Shown: piece after piece, positions 53,002 to 61,302 of the stretch | Layout of the letters: the number at the start of each line of letters is the position of its first letter | Position numbering within the stretch: the stretch's first letter is position 1 | NCBI RefSeq assembly: GCF_009857445.1 | Contig: NZ_WWCN01000012.1 | Coordinates: 1 to 64,000, forward strand | Direction: 5' to 3' | Length of the DNA stretch: 64,000 nucleotides | Source of the DNA: Duganella flavida | GTDB lineage: Bacteria; Pseudomonadota; Gammaproteobacteria; Burkholderiales; Burkholderiaceae_D | Position numbers and translations under genes: made by a program | Notes under the pieces: generated by a model | What the model saw: only the letters and a program-made list of their open reading frames with translations | Database searches by the model: none | What the model was told of the DNA's origin: nothing

Positions 53002-53051
53002 ATCTTGGCGGCAACCGGCAATAACAGACACAAAAATTTTTAAGAAATCAT

Positions 53052-53844
53052 ATGGTAGATATGCAAGAAAATTCACTTGAGGTGGCTCTCCGTTTGGCAG
53101 CAGATACTCCTAGTCATCGGCCAGTTTTATAGTATTTTGCTCGAATCATCAGTTTACATCCTCAGCCCACAGGATGAATTTTCTAATGGAGTACAAAAGC
53201 TGGAGGCTGGCGAAAAAATATCGATTCAAAATTGGGTGAATAGTGATGATTCCCCTTTCATTCCTTTTTTCACTTCGCTGAATACTTTGCAAAAAGCTAT
53301 AGAAACAGAGAGCTCCTTTATGGAGCTGCCGGCAAGGGCTTTGTTTGAAATGACCAAGGGAGCGTCGTTCTTTTTAAATCCAAAATCGCCTTATGGAAAG
53401 GAATTCTTTCCGAATGAAATTGAGGCGTTACTTTCCAATGGCGTCAATCGCCTGCCAGAGAAGCGAATAACGACTGAAGAGACAAAGGTTCTACTTGGGC
53501 AACCAGAAAAATATCCCTCTCAGATGACGGACTCTTTGGCTGCGTTGTTTTCCAAACGAAGCAACGTAAAGGCTGCCTATTTGGCACTAATGCATAATCC
53601 TTCGCAAGACGAAAAGCCGCACCTTTTAATTGGTATCGAAGCCGAGCAAAATATTGAGAAAATTATTCGAGAGGCTGGTGTGGTTGCTGGAGATACCGCA
53701 CCCGGCGGAGAGCCAGTTGATCTCGTTCGTATCGAACGCCATGACCAAGGACTGAGTCAATATTTTATTCAACAGGTAAAACCGTTCTACAAACGGAATT
53801 GGAGCGGAGCGGTTAAATCTGCGTTTGGGTTGGATCGAATATGA
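53052..53844 (+). pseudogene. sseB: SseB family gene with N-terminal frameshift
   Basis: The frame from the ATG at 53052 reads NSLEVALRLAADTPSHRP and hits a stop at 53130. The next frame, from ~53122, reads FYSILLESSVYILSPQDEF and continues for ~240 codons, with QKAIETESSFMELPARALFE and the C-terminal SseB domain (AAYLALMHNP, then LIGIEAEQN). A 2-base loss between the codons for P and F explains the break. SseB proteins (serine sensitivity) also occur as immunity-type accessory genes. Translation from a start downstream of the break cannot be excluded. Confidence 0.8.
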
Positions 53845-53915
53845 AAGCATTTGCCGACCGGCAGCAATGGGGCGGGAACAGCGGTCGCCAAATTTTAAAC
53901 TCATCGTAGCAAACA

Positions 53916-55109
53916 TTATTCTCCCAACTGATCGTTTTTTAGCTGATCGAGATAATCTGACCATTTTTGCATCATTTTTTTACGTTCTGGTAAGTGTGCG
54001 GTACGGTTATATGCTCTGCCGTTAGGATCCCTGACCGCGTGCGCCAGTTGGTGTTCGATCAGGTCTGGCCGGACGCCAAGGACTTCATCCAAGATCGTGC
54101 GGGCCATAGCACGGAAACCATGCCCGCTCATCTCCTCTTTTTGAATACCCATGCGGCGCATTGCGGCCAAAATCGCGTTATCGCTCATCGGACGGTCACT
54201 GCTTCGAGCGCTGGGAAAAACGTACAGCCCATCGCCCGTCAATGATTCGACTTCTCGCAGGATGGCGAGCGCCTGCACCGACAACGGAACAATGTGTTCA
54301 GTATCTGTCTTTGAAACATGAAACCGCCACTCTGCTCCAGTCAGGTCAAAGTCGCACCATCTGGCGGTACGTAGTTCGCCCGGCCGCACAAAAACCATGG
54401 GGGCTAACTTTAACGCGCATGAGACCACCAACGAACCTTCATAGCCATCCAAAGTGCGCAGCAATCCGGCTACTCTGGCAGGTTCAGTCAGCGCTGAGAA
54501 ATGCGTCCCGCGCACCGGCGGCAAAGCCCCCCTCAAATCTCCCGTAGGATCGCGATAGGCGCGTCCAGTGGCCACGGCATAGCGGAACACCTGTCCGCAG
54601 TTGCCGACCGCTCTATGGGCCGTTTCAAGCGCTCCACGCTGCTCTATTCGCCGGGCGATGGATAGCACCTCTGGAGCGGTGACGTCGGCTATCGGAAGCT
54701 CGCCAATCCACGGAAACACGTCCCGCTCCAGCCGACGCAGAATTCGGTCACTATGGTGGTCTGCCCAGATGGGCGCATACTTCGCATGCCATTCCCTTGC
54801 AACAAACTCGAAACTACCCGCAGCCTCTGCTTGCCTGGCAGTTTTTTGTGCTTTCCTATGCAGACCCGGATCAATGCCATACGCTAGCATCCGTCGCGCC
54901 TCGTCACGCCTCTCTCTGGCGTCTTTCAGTCCGATATCAGCGTAGACGCCGAGAGAAAGCAATTTTTCCTTGTCAGCAAACCGATACTTGAAGCGCCACC
55001 ATTTGCCACCGTTCGGCGTGACGATGAGAAAAAGCCCACGCTCGTCGTACAGCTTGTACGGCCTGTCCGCCGCCTTGGCATTCTTGATTTTTACGTCGGT
55101 GAGTGGCAT
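53916..55109 (-). CDS. P4-type tyrosine integrase of the ssrA island
   Basis: 397 aa from the ATG at 55109, with GGAGGT six bases upstream. N-terminal DUF4102 arm-binding domain (LTDVKIKNAKAADRPYKLYD), SAM-like core-binding domain (~100-185), catalytic domain with Arg in VRPGELRTARW, HGFRAMARTIL, the second His in EHQLAHAV, and the Tyr in YNRTAHLPERKKMMQKW. It catalyses site-specific recombination, here with the ssrA 3' end 300 bp away. It appears intact, so element B could still excise. Confidence 0.95.
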   Translation of the reverse strand: MPLTDVKIKNAKAADRPYKLYDERGLFLIVTPNGGKWWRFKYRFADKEKLLSLGVYADIGLKDARERRDEARRMLAYGIDPGLHRKAQKTARQAEAAGSFEFVAREWHAKYAPIWADHHSDRILRRLERDVFPWIGELPIADVTAPEVLSIARRIEQRGALETAHRAVGNCGQVFRYAVATGRAYRDPTGDLRGALPPVRGTHFSALTEPARVAGLLRTLDGYEGSLVVSCALKLAPMVFVRPGELRTARWCDFDLTGAEWRFHVSKTDTEHIVPLSVQALAILREVESLTGDGLYVFPSARSSDRPMSDNAILAAMRRMGIQKEEMSGHGFRAMARTILDEVLGVRPDLIEHQLAHAVRDPNGRAYNRTAHLPERKKMMQKWSDYLDQLKNDQLGE

Positions 55110-55286
55110 GGGGTACCTCCATTGACGCATTGGAGTTACCCATCCCATCGAAAGTTCCAGCGCAGACTTGATGCACCTCACATTGACTGAGTGCCCTCGA
55201 AAGTGCGGGATGTGAGGACACTGCGGGGGCAGCGGCGGCAATTGGGGTAACGACTTGCCGCTTGCAGCAACTACCCTTTGAAGTTA

Positions 55287-55420
55287 CCCCACTTCGTAGT
55301 TGGATGGCGGCGGACGTTCATGCACCATGCTGGACGGGCTCTCATAGTAAAAAACCCGCTCGGAGGCGGGTTTTTTGTACTACTGAGCTTGCTTAAAACG
55401 TATAAGTGGTGGAGCCGGCG
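55287..55420. repeat. Attachment site at ssrA (inner copy of the direct repeat)
   Basis: Matches 42779-42910; 55325-55420 is identical to 42815-42910. It overlaps the last 14 bases of ssrA, so the gene's 3' end is supplied by the element side of the crossover. Confidence 0.92.
55349..55376 (-). terminator. Terminator downstream of ssrA (element-borne)
   Basis: CCCGC pairs with GCGGG around CTCCGA on the minus strand, followed by six T. Flanking A- and T-runs let it work in both directions. An identical copy is at 42839-42866. Confidence 0.88.
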
Positions 55421-55766
55421 GGAATCGAACCCGCGTCCGCAAGCACTCTACAGACAGTTCTACATACTTAGCACTATCATTTAATTTAACCGGCACGGCA
55501 CGGATGTGCACGTTACGTACCAGCGATTCACCTTAGATTTAGCGCTGCTTCAAGTGACCCGTCACAGCGCGATTCCCTGTAAATGACTCCATGACTTTTA
55601 AAGGTCCGCCCCAGGGAAGAAGCGTTTAGGAGCTAACAGCCCTTAGGCTGCCAGTGCGTACGAGTTATCGTTTGCAGTTATTGATTTCTGGGTGTATTTA
55701 CGAGGTAACCAGGCCTCGGTATGCCCTGCTCTGCTTTGCAACCCACGTCGAAACCAGGTCGGCCCC
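55407..55766 (-). ncRNA. ssrA: Transfer-messenger RNA (tmRNA)
   Basis: 360 nt. The 5' end GGGGCCGACCTGGTTTCGAC and the 3' end GGTTCGATTCCCGCCGGCTC plus CACCA form the tRNA-Ala-like domain. The tag frame (55675-55643) encodes ANDNSYALAA and a UAA stop, with the resume codon GCA. With SmpB it rescues stalled ribosomes and marks proteins for degradation. The gene remains intact because the integrated element restores the 3' end. A TAAAAT -10-like sequence lies about 17 bases before the 5' end. Confidence 0.95.
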
Positions 55767-55933
55767 ACAGACTTACTATTTTACCGTAGTTTGCAATTAC
55801 CCGCCATCCACGTCAAATGCCCGTAACAATCGGCCGTTATGATGGCAGCAGTTCTCACATGGAACGACTAATTAGCCCCTACGGGCGGCTACTACCGGCG
55901 CCGGCGGTCGGGAAATATACCGGCACCAATTCC

Positions 55934-56305
55934 TTACCAGTGGCCTGTTTTGACAAGCAAGCTGGCCATCCCCAGCAACGTGGCAGCGATCAGGCTCACC
56001 AGCCAGCGGAACTGCACGTCACTGCGGTCTGCACTCCGCCTGCTTTCGGCAAACAACGCATCAAAGCGCCCAGTAGTCTCCCGCGCCAGCGCTTCGATAC
56101 GTGCCGTGGTTTCCCTGCGCAACTCGTCAATTTGGGCTTCAACCAGCCGCGTGTTTTCAATCGCCTCCTTGTGCGAGTCGGCGATGCGGGCGTTGCCTTC
56201 GTCGAATCGGGCGCCCATGTCCTGCCTGAGCAGGTCGATTGCAGTATCCATCTCCTCATCCTCCGCAGCACGATTGCCATTGTCAAGCTGAGCCAATGCG
56301 TTCAT
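55934..56305 (-). CDS. Coiled-coil protein with C-terminal membrane anchor
   Basis: 123 aa from the ATG at 56305, which has GAGGAAG five bases upstream; an ATG six codons earlier is possible. Residues ~15-95 are a charged heptad-type coiled coil (EAQIDELRRETTARIEALAR) and ~100-118 a membrane helix (WLVSLIAATLLGMASLLV). This resembles DUF1640/CCDC90-like coiled-coil proteins; the function is unknown. Confidence 0.65.
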   Translation of the reverse strand: MNALAQLDNGNRAAEDEEMDTAIDLLRQDMGARFDEGNARIADSHKEAIENTRLVEAQIDELRRETTARIEALARETTGRFDALFAESRRSADRSDVQFRWLVSLIAATLLGMASLLVKTGHW

Positions 56306-56426
56306 GGTCGCTTCCTCGGTCATACCGACGAGCTTAGGACGGGAATTTTGGCCGATTCTGATCTGAGGCAAAGGTGTGCTGTTGTTGCGCCGCAGCACAC
56401 GATCGTAGTTTTGTGAACGTGATACC

Positions 56427-56451
56427 AACACTGCATTAAAATGGCAGTGTT
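56427..56451. promoter_or_regulatory. Operator-like palindrome over the TetR gene promoter
   Basis: AACACTGC-N9-GCAGTGTT, 25 bases before the TetR ATG, with a -10-like TAAAAT inside the spacer. This is the usual layout for TetR autorepression. Confidence 0.65.
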
Positions 56452-56475
56452 ATCCCTCCAGCGCCCGACACCGCC

Positions 56476-57120
56476 ATGCCCGATGCCGCCGTCCTAGCTG
56501 TCCCCGGCCCGAAGAAACGCGGGCGTCCCCAGAAAGGGGAAGGCGGCGGCTTGCGCGCCGAACTGATCGAGAAGTCCGCCCTGTTGTTCCGCACCAAGGG
56601 CTATGACAACACCACCGTGCGCGATATCGCCGCCGCCGCCGGGATCCAGGCCGGCAGTTGGTTCTACCATTTCAAGACCAAGCAGGACATCCTGGCCGCC
56701 ATCATGGAGCAAGGCTTGCAGCGCGCGCTGGCCGAGATCGAGGCCATCGCCGTGCAGCCGCTGGCGCCCAGCGCCCGGCTGCACCGGCTGGTCGAGACCC
56801 ACCTGCACACCCTGCTCGCGCCCGACCACCATTTCATTGCCGTGCTGCTGTATGAATGGCGCTCGCTGGACCAGGCCTCGCGCACGCGCCTGGTGGCGCT
56901 CAAGGACCGCTACGAGGCGGTCTGGGACGAGGCTATCGCCGCACTGCACCATTCCGGCGCCTGGGGCCTGCCCTCGGAATTCGACCGCCTGCTGGTGTTC
57001 GGCGCGCTCAACTGGACGGTGCAGTGGTACAAGCCGGGCAGCGGCGCCGATGTGCCGGAGCTGGCGCAACAGGCCATGCGTTTCATCCTGCGCACGGTGC
57101 CGCCAGTTGAGGCACAATAG
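56476..57120 (+). CDS. TetR/AcrR family transcriptional regulator
   Basis: 214 aa. A basic Pro/Gly N-terminus (PGPKKRGRPQKG) could be AT-hook-like. The TetR HTH spans ~30-78 (TTVRDIAAAAGIQAGSWFYH then FKTKQDILAAIM), followed by a helical ligand-binding domain. It probably represses itself through the palindrome upstream and perhaps the following monooxygenase gene, 38 bp downstream in the same direction. Confidence 0.92.
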   Translation: MPDAAVLAVPGPKKRGRPQKGEGGGLRAELIEKSALLFRTKGYDNTTVRDIAAAAGIQAGSWFYHFKTKQDILAAIMEQGLQRALAEIEAIAVQPLAPSARLHRLVETHLHTLLAPDHHFIAVLLYEWRSLDQASRTRLVALKDRYEAVWDEAIAALHHSGAWGLPSEFDRLLVFGALNWTVQWYKPGSGADVPELAQQAMRFILRTVPPVEAQ

Positions 57121-57158
57121 AGCATTCGCGCTATTGTCCCAACCAGCCAGGAATTGCC

Positions 57159-57458
57159 ATGATTTACGAAGTCGCCGAGTTGTACATCAAGCCCACCGAG
57201 CATGACGCCTTCCAGGCCGCCGTCGCCCAGGCCGTACCGATTTTCAAGGCTGCCGCCGGCTGCCTGTCGATGCGCCTTGACCGCGATATCGAAGTGCCGG
57301 ACACTTACCATCTGGTGATCGGCTGGCAGACGCTGGAACATCACACGGTCGATTTTCGCGGCAGTGCCGGCTTCCAGGACTGGCGCGGGCTAGTCGGCAG
57401 CCACTTCGCGCAGCCGCCCAAGGTAGAGCATTTCACAACCGTGGTGGCCGGCTTCTAA
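57159..57458 (+). CDS. Antibiotic biosynthesis monooxygenase (ABM) family protein
   Basis: 99 aa, ferredoxin-like ABM fold: EVAELYIKPTEHDAFQAAVA, AAAGCLSMRLDRDIEVPDTY, HLVIGWQTLEHH. Small quinol or heme-related monooxygenases belong here; the substrate is unknown. It follows the TetR gene and is a likely target. Confidence 0.85.
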   Translation: MIYEVAELYIKPTEHDAFQAAVAQAVPIFKAAAGCLSMRLDRDIEVPDTYHLVIGWQTLEHHTVDFRGSAGFQDWRGLVGSHFAQPPKVEHFTTVVAGF

Positions 57459-57497
57459 GCCCCCATCGCGCACCATGTGTCTCAGCAGGAGGCCATC

Positions 57498-57800
57498 ATG
57501 ACCCGCACCATCCATCGCAATTTCGAGCAGCTGACCGACGCCGAGAGCGCCCGCAGCGCCTTGCTGTCCAGCGGTTTTCCGCAGTCCAGCGTCAAGCTGA
57601 CCAAGCACACCACGCTGCCGCCCAGCGTGGCCACCAGCACGGTCGGCAATTTGCTCGACTCGCTCACGCCGGGCGGACCGGCGGCTGCGGCGGCCGCGCG
57701 CCAACGCAGCGGCGCCATGCTGACCGTGGATATCTACGATGACGACGACCGCGACAAGGCCGATACCATCATGGGTGGCTACGGCGCACGCGAAGCCTGA
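57498..57800 (+). CDS. Small hypothetical protein (general-stress-protein-like pattern)
   Basis: 100 aa from the ATG at 57498, with AGGAGG seven bases upstream. It has a helix-strand start FEQLTDAESARSALLSSGFP then SSVKLT, and a C-terminal AMLTVDIYDDDDRDKADTIM, the pattern of the YflT/GSP17M-like heat-induced stress domain. Soluble. Function unknown. Confidence 0.65.
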   Translation: MTRTIHRNFEQLTDAESARSALLSSGFPQSSVKLTKHTTLPPSVATSTVGNLLDSLTPGGPAAAAAARQRSGAMLTVDIYDDDDRDKADTIMGGYGAREA

Positions 57801-57805
57801 AATAC

Positions 57806-60109
57806 TTAAGCTAGCGCCGCCGCGCCCTTGCCGGCCGCACAATCTGTGCCGTTGCTGAACTGGCGTACCATCCAGGCGCCGGCGTCGGCCACGGCCAGTG
57901 GCCGCGCATAGAAATAGCCCTGCAAGGCGTGACAGCCAGCGTCACGCGCGGCATTCGCTTGCTCCAGCGTTTCAATGCCCTCGGCCACCACCTGCAAGTC
58001 CAGCGCTGACGCCAGCCGGCAGATTGCCGTCACGACTGCCACCGCATCCGGCGCCGGCAGCGGCGAGATCAGGCCGCGGTCGATTTTCAAAGTGCTCAGC
58101 GGCAACTCGCGCAGCATGCTGAGCGAGGAGAAGCCGGTGCCGAAATCATCCATCGCCACTTCAATGCCAAGGTTGCGCAGTTGCTGCAGCTGGGTCTGGG
58201 TGTCGGCAAGGTTTTCCACCGCCGCGCTTTCGGTGATTTCCAGCGTCAGGCATTGCGGCGGAATGCCGGTCTCACGCAGCACCCGCTCCACCAACTGCGG
58301 GAAGCCCTGGTTCAGCAACTGCATCGGCGAGACATTGACCGCCACCGGCACGCACGCACCCAGTTCCAGCCGCCACGCGGCGATCTGGCGACAGGCGCGC
58401 TCCAGCAGCATGGCGCCCAGTTCCGAGATCAAACCAGTGCGCTCGGCAATCACGATGAAGTCCACCGGGCTGACCAGCCCGACGCCGGGCCGCTGCCAGC
58501 GCGCCAGCGCCTCCAGTCCCAGCAAACGGCCGCTGGCGGCGTCGATCTTGGGCTGGTAGTCGAGATACAGCTCGTGGTTACGGATGCCCTTGCGCAGCGC
58601 CTGTTCGTTTTCCAGCGCGCTGCTGGACATTTGCTCAAAGTGCCGCTCGGCCAGCGCCAGCGACGTACCGGGGATGCGCTTGGCCTGGTACATGGCGGCG
58701 TTGGCCGCGCGCAGCAGCGCTTCGGCGTTGCCGGCGTGTTCGGGGAACAGCGCCATGCCCATCGAGGCGTCGATCACGTAATCGCCGCCGGCCAGCTTGA
58801 TCGGCCGCGCGCACGCCGCCTGCAAGCGCGCCGCGATGTCGCGCGCCATCTCGCCAGCGCCATCCGGATCGACGATGGCAAATTCATCGCCGCCCAGCCG
58901 CATCAGCTCAGCACGCGTGCCCAGCACCTGGTGCAACTGGGCAGCGAAAGCTTTCAGCACCTGGTCGCCGGCCACGTGACCTTGGCTTTGGTTGAACAAT
59001 TTGAAGCGGTCGATATTCAGCACCACCAGCGTGCAGTGCAGCGAGCCGTCGGCGCGGAAACAGTGTTCTTTCAGGCGCTGCAGCAGCACGGTGCGGTTCG
59101 GCAGGCCGGTCAGCTTGTCGTGCGTGGCCTGGTACAGCAGCTCGCGCGCGGCGGCGTTGCGCTCAGTGTCGTCGGTGATCAGGATTTGCGTGGCCGGCTG
59201 GCCGTCCCACTCCACCCGCCACGCTTCGAAGCGCAGCTCCAGTTCGCGGCCACCAGCCACCGCCCGCCGCCCTTCCCAGTTGGCGAGGTCGCTGTCGCCG
59301 CGCTGCAGCTGGCTGTGATAACGCTGCAGCAGCTCATCGCTGAAGGCTTCCGCCGGCAAGTCAGCAAACTGCACGTAGTTGCCAAGGCCGAGCGGCATGC
59401 CGTAGATCTGCCGCACTGCCGGATTCGCGTACAGGATGCGCGCGCCGTCGGTCACCACCACGCCCTGCACCGAGTGCTCGGTCAGCAGCTGGAAGCGCGA
59501 GGCCAGCTTGCCCGCTTCGCGCAGCGCGCCATCCAGCGCCGACAGCACGAACACCACGCCTATCATGGCGCGCAACACGGTGGCGATGATGATGTTGGGC
59601 GCCAGGCCCTGCTCGCCGTAGGCTACCACCAGCAGCTGGTTCAGGCCGAGCGCCATCAGCAGCGGACCGGCCAGCCGCACGGCGGCGCCGGTGCGCCACA
59701 GCCAGTGCGTGGCCAGCGTGCCGACCGTCACCAGTACACTCATATTGAACAGCGACCAGTACAGCAGCTTGCCGTGGTCGGGCGGCAGCAGCAAGGCCGC
59801 CAGCGCCAGCGCGATCACCAAAGCGACGGCGCCGCGCGGCAGGCTGCGGCCCGACAGCTGCATGGCGCCGGAAGCGAGAAACAGCAGGTTGGGAATCGCG
59901 CCCACCACCACCACCGGCAAGCCCAACGACTGCCACGGCGCCGGCGCTTCGGTGTACAGCAGGTAGCCCAGCGGCAGCAGCGCAGCAAACAGGGTCGAGC
60001 AGCCCATGTCGCGCGCGAAGGTTTGGGCGCGGTGGCGCTGCCACACCAGCAGCAGCATCACGCCGACCACCACATACACGCCGCCGTTCAGCAGGAACAG
60101 CGCCTTCAT
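57806..60109 (-). CDS. Membrane PAS-GGDEF-EAL protein (cyclic-di-GMP turnover)
   Basis: 767 aa from the ATG at 60109, which overlaps the pncB stop (ATGA). Residues ~1-210 hold about seven membrane helices; a PAS-like domain (~220-330) includes GVVVTDGARILYANPAVRQI; the GGDEF domain has LMRLGGDEFAIVD (active-site motif intact); and the EAL domain begins LGLEALARWQRPGVGLVSP. It can in principle both make and hydrolyse c-di-GMP. Coupling to NAD-salvage genes is unusual. Confidence 0.92.
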   Translation of the reverse strand: MKALFLLNGGVYVVVGVMLLLVWQRHRAQTFARDMGCSTLFAALLPLGYLLYTEAPAPWQSLGLPVVVVGAIPNLLFLASGAMQLSGRSLPRGAVALVIALALAALLLPPDHGKLLYWSLFNMSVLVTVGTLATHWLWRTGAAVRLAGPLLMALGLNQLLVVAYGEQGLAPNIIIATVLRAMIGVVFVLSALDGALREAGKLASRFQLLTEHSVQGVVVTDGARILYANPAVRQIYGMPLGLGNYVQFADLPAEAFSDELLQRYHSQLQRGDSDLANWEGRRAVAGGRELELRFEAWRVEWDGQPATQILITDDTERNAAARELLYQATHDKLTGLPNRTVLLQRLKEHCFRADGSLHCTLVVLNIDRFKLFNQSQGHVAGDQVLKAFAAQLHQVLGTRAELMRLGGDEFAIVDPDGAGEMARDIAARLQAACARPIKLAGGDYVIDASMGMALFPEHAGNAEALLRAANAAMYQAKRIPGTSLALAERHFEQMSSSALENEQALRKGIRNHELYLDYQPKIDAASGRLLGLEALARWQRPGVGLVSPVDFIVIAERTGLISELGAMLLERACRQIAAWRLELGACVPVAVNVSPMQLLNQGFPQLVERVLRETGIPPQCLTLEITESAAVENLADTQTQLQQLRNLGIEVAMDDFGTGFSSLSMLRELPLSTLKIDRGLISPLPAPDAVAVVTAICRLASALDLQVVAEGIETLEQANAARDAGCHALQGYFYARPLAVADAGAWMVRQFSNGTDCAAGKGAAALA

Positions 60110-61302
60110 GCGGCCGCTGGATGATTGAACACCTGGCGCAGATAGGCCAGGAAAGTCTCGTCCTTGCACACGGTCTTGCCCGGCGCATCGGACAGCTTGG
60201 CCACCGACTGGCCGTTGCAGCACACCAGCTTCATCACGATGTTGAGCGGCGCCAGCCCGACGTCGTTGGTCAGGTGGGTGCCGATACCGAAACCGGTCAT
60301 GATGCGGTCGTTGAAATGGCGGTATAGCGCGATGGCGCTATCGAGATTCAGGCCGTCCGAGAACACCAGCCGCTTGGTCTTGGGATCGATGCGCAGCGCG
60401 GCGTAGTGCGCGAGGGCTTTTTCGCCCCACACCACCGGATCGCCGGAGTCATGGCGCAGGCCGTCGAACAGCTTGGCGAAATACAGATCGAAGTCGTCGA
60501 GGAAGGCGTCCATACCCACCACGTCAGTCAGGGCCACGCCGAGGTCACCGCGATATTCCTGCACCCACGCTTCCAGCGAGGCTTTCTGGAAATCGCGCAA
60601 GCGCACGCCGAAAGCCTGGAACGATTGCATATACTCATGTGCCATGGTGCCGATCGGGATCAGGCCGAACTGCATGGCTTGGTAGACATTGGAGGTGCCC
60701 TTGAAATACTCGGGCACTTCGCGCGCCAGGCGCTGCACCACTTCATCGTGCCAAGCGGCCGAGTAGCGGCGGCGCGTGCCGAAGTCGGATAGCTCGAACG
60801 GAAAACGGCGCGGTGCTTCGGCACTGAAGGCTTTCAGTGCGGCGATCTTGGCGCTGAGGCGCGCGCGGCCTTCGGTCAGCGCAGCCTCGGCATCGAAGCG
60901 GCGGAAATACAACTCGTTGACGATGTACAGCACATAGATTTCAAAACCCATCACGTGCACTTGCGGGCCGGCGGCGCGGATGGTCAGCGTGTCGCCGTCG
61001 GTAGCGACGTCGATGAATTTGCGCTGGAAGCGGAACACCGTGAGGAAGTCGACGAAGTCGCTCTTCATGTAGCGCAGCGAGCGCAGATAACTGAGTTCGT
61101 CGTCGCGGAAGCTCATCGAACACAGGTGGTCCAGTTCGCGTTCCACTTCTTCACGCAGGTCGGCCAGCGGAAACTGCGGCGTATTGCGGCACACGAATTC
61201 GTACTCGGTATGCGAGTTCGGATGGCCATGCAGCAGCGCCTGCCACATGGTGAATTTGTACAGGTCCGTCTCCAGCAGGCTACGGACGATGGGCTGCTTC
61301 AT
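60106..61302 (-). CDS. pncB: Nicotinate phosphoribosyltransferase
   Basis: 398 aa. TDLYKFTMWQALLHGHPNS at the N-terminus, ELSDFGTRRRYSAAWHDEVV with the phosphorylatable His region, and GIGTHLTNDVGLAPLNIVMK near the end. It converts nicotinate and PRPP to nicotinate mononucleotide in NAD salvage. It overlaps the upstream hydrolase gene and the downstream GGDEF-EAL gene by ATGA on both sides. Confidence 0.95.
   Translation of the reverse strand: MKQPIVRSLLETDLYKFTMWQALLHGHPNSHTEYEFVCRNTPQFPLADLREEVERELDHLCSMSFRDDELSYLRSLRYMKSDFVDFLTVFRFQRKFIDVATDGDTLTIRAAGPQVHVMGFEIYVLYIVNELYFRRFDAEAALTEGRARLSAKIAALKAFSAEAPRRFPFELSDFGTRRRYSAAWHDEVVQRLAREVPEYFKGTSNVYQAMQFGLIPIGTMAHEYMQSFQAFGVRLRDFQKASLEAWVQEYRGDLGVALTDVVGMDAFLDDFDLYFAKLFDGLRHDSGDPVVWGEKALAHYAALRIDPKTKRLVFSDGLNLDSAIALYRHFNDRIMTGFGIGTHLTNDVGLAPLNIVMKLVCCNGQSVAKLSDAPGKTVCKDETFLAYLRQVFNHPAAA

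Larger units (their letters stand above)
46726..53030 (+). repeat. Recurrent post-gene motif array (CGGCCAANAGCNGACATTG)
   Basis: Short copies, always in the gene direction and mostly within 30 bases of a stop, begin at 46726, 47675, 48179, 48563, 48868, 49319, 49656, 50456, 50778, 51111, 51471, 51799, 52177, 52608 and 53015. Outlying copies are at 39584, 39600, 40732 and 43795. GGCCA is nearly constant; the AGC-GACATT part varies. There is no inverted partner, so these are not attC sites, and no hairpin with a T-run, so they are not ordinary terminators. Confidence 0.8.

Noticed and set aside
46726..53030. Integron gene-cassette array with attC sites
   Set aside because: The post-gene motif has no inverted second half, no RYYYAAC/GTTRRRY pair at matching distance, and no integron integrase is present.
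55407..55440. Separate tRNA-Ala gene
   Set aside because: The T-arm and CCA end belong to ssrA, whose 5' half and tag frame are present upstream.
58181..60124. 647-codon open frame antisense to the GGDEF-EAL gene
   Set aside because: Same reason: Gln/Arg/His-rich shadow of a clear gene.
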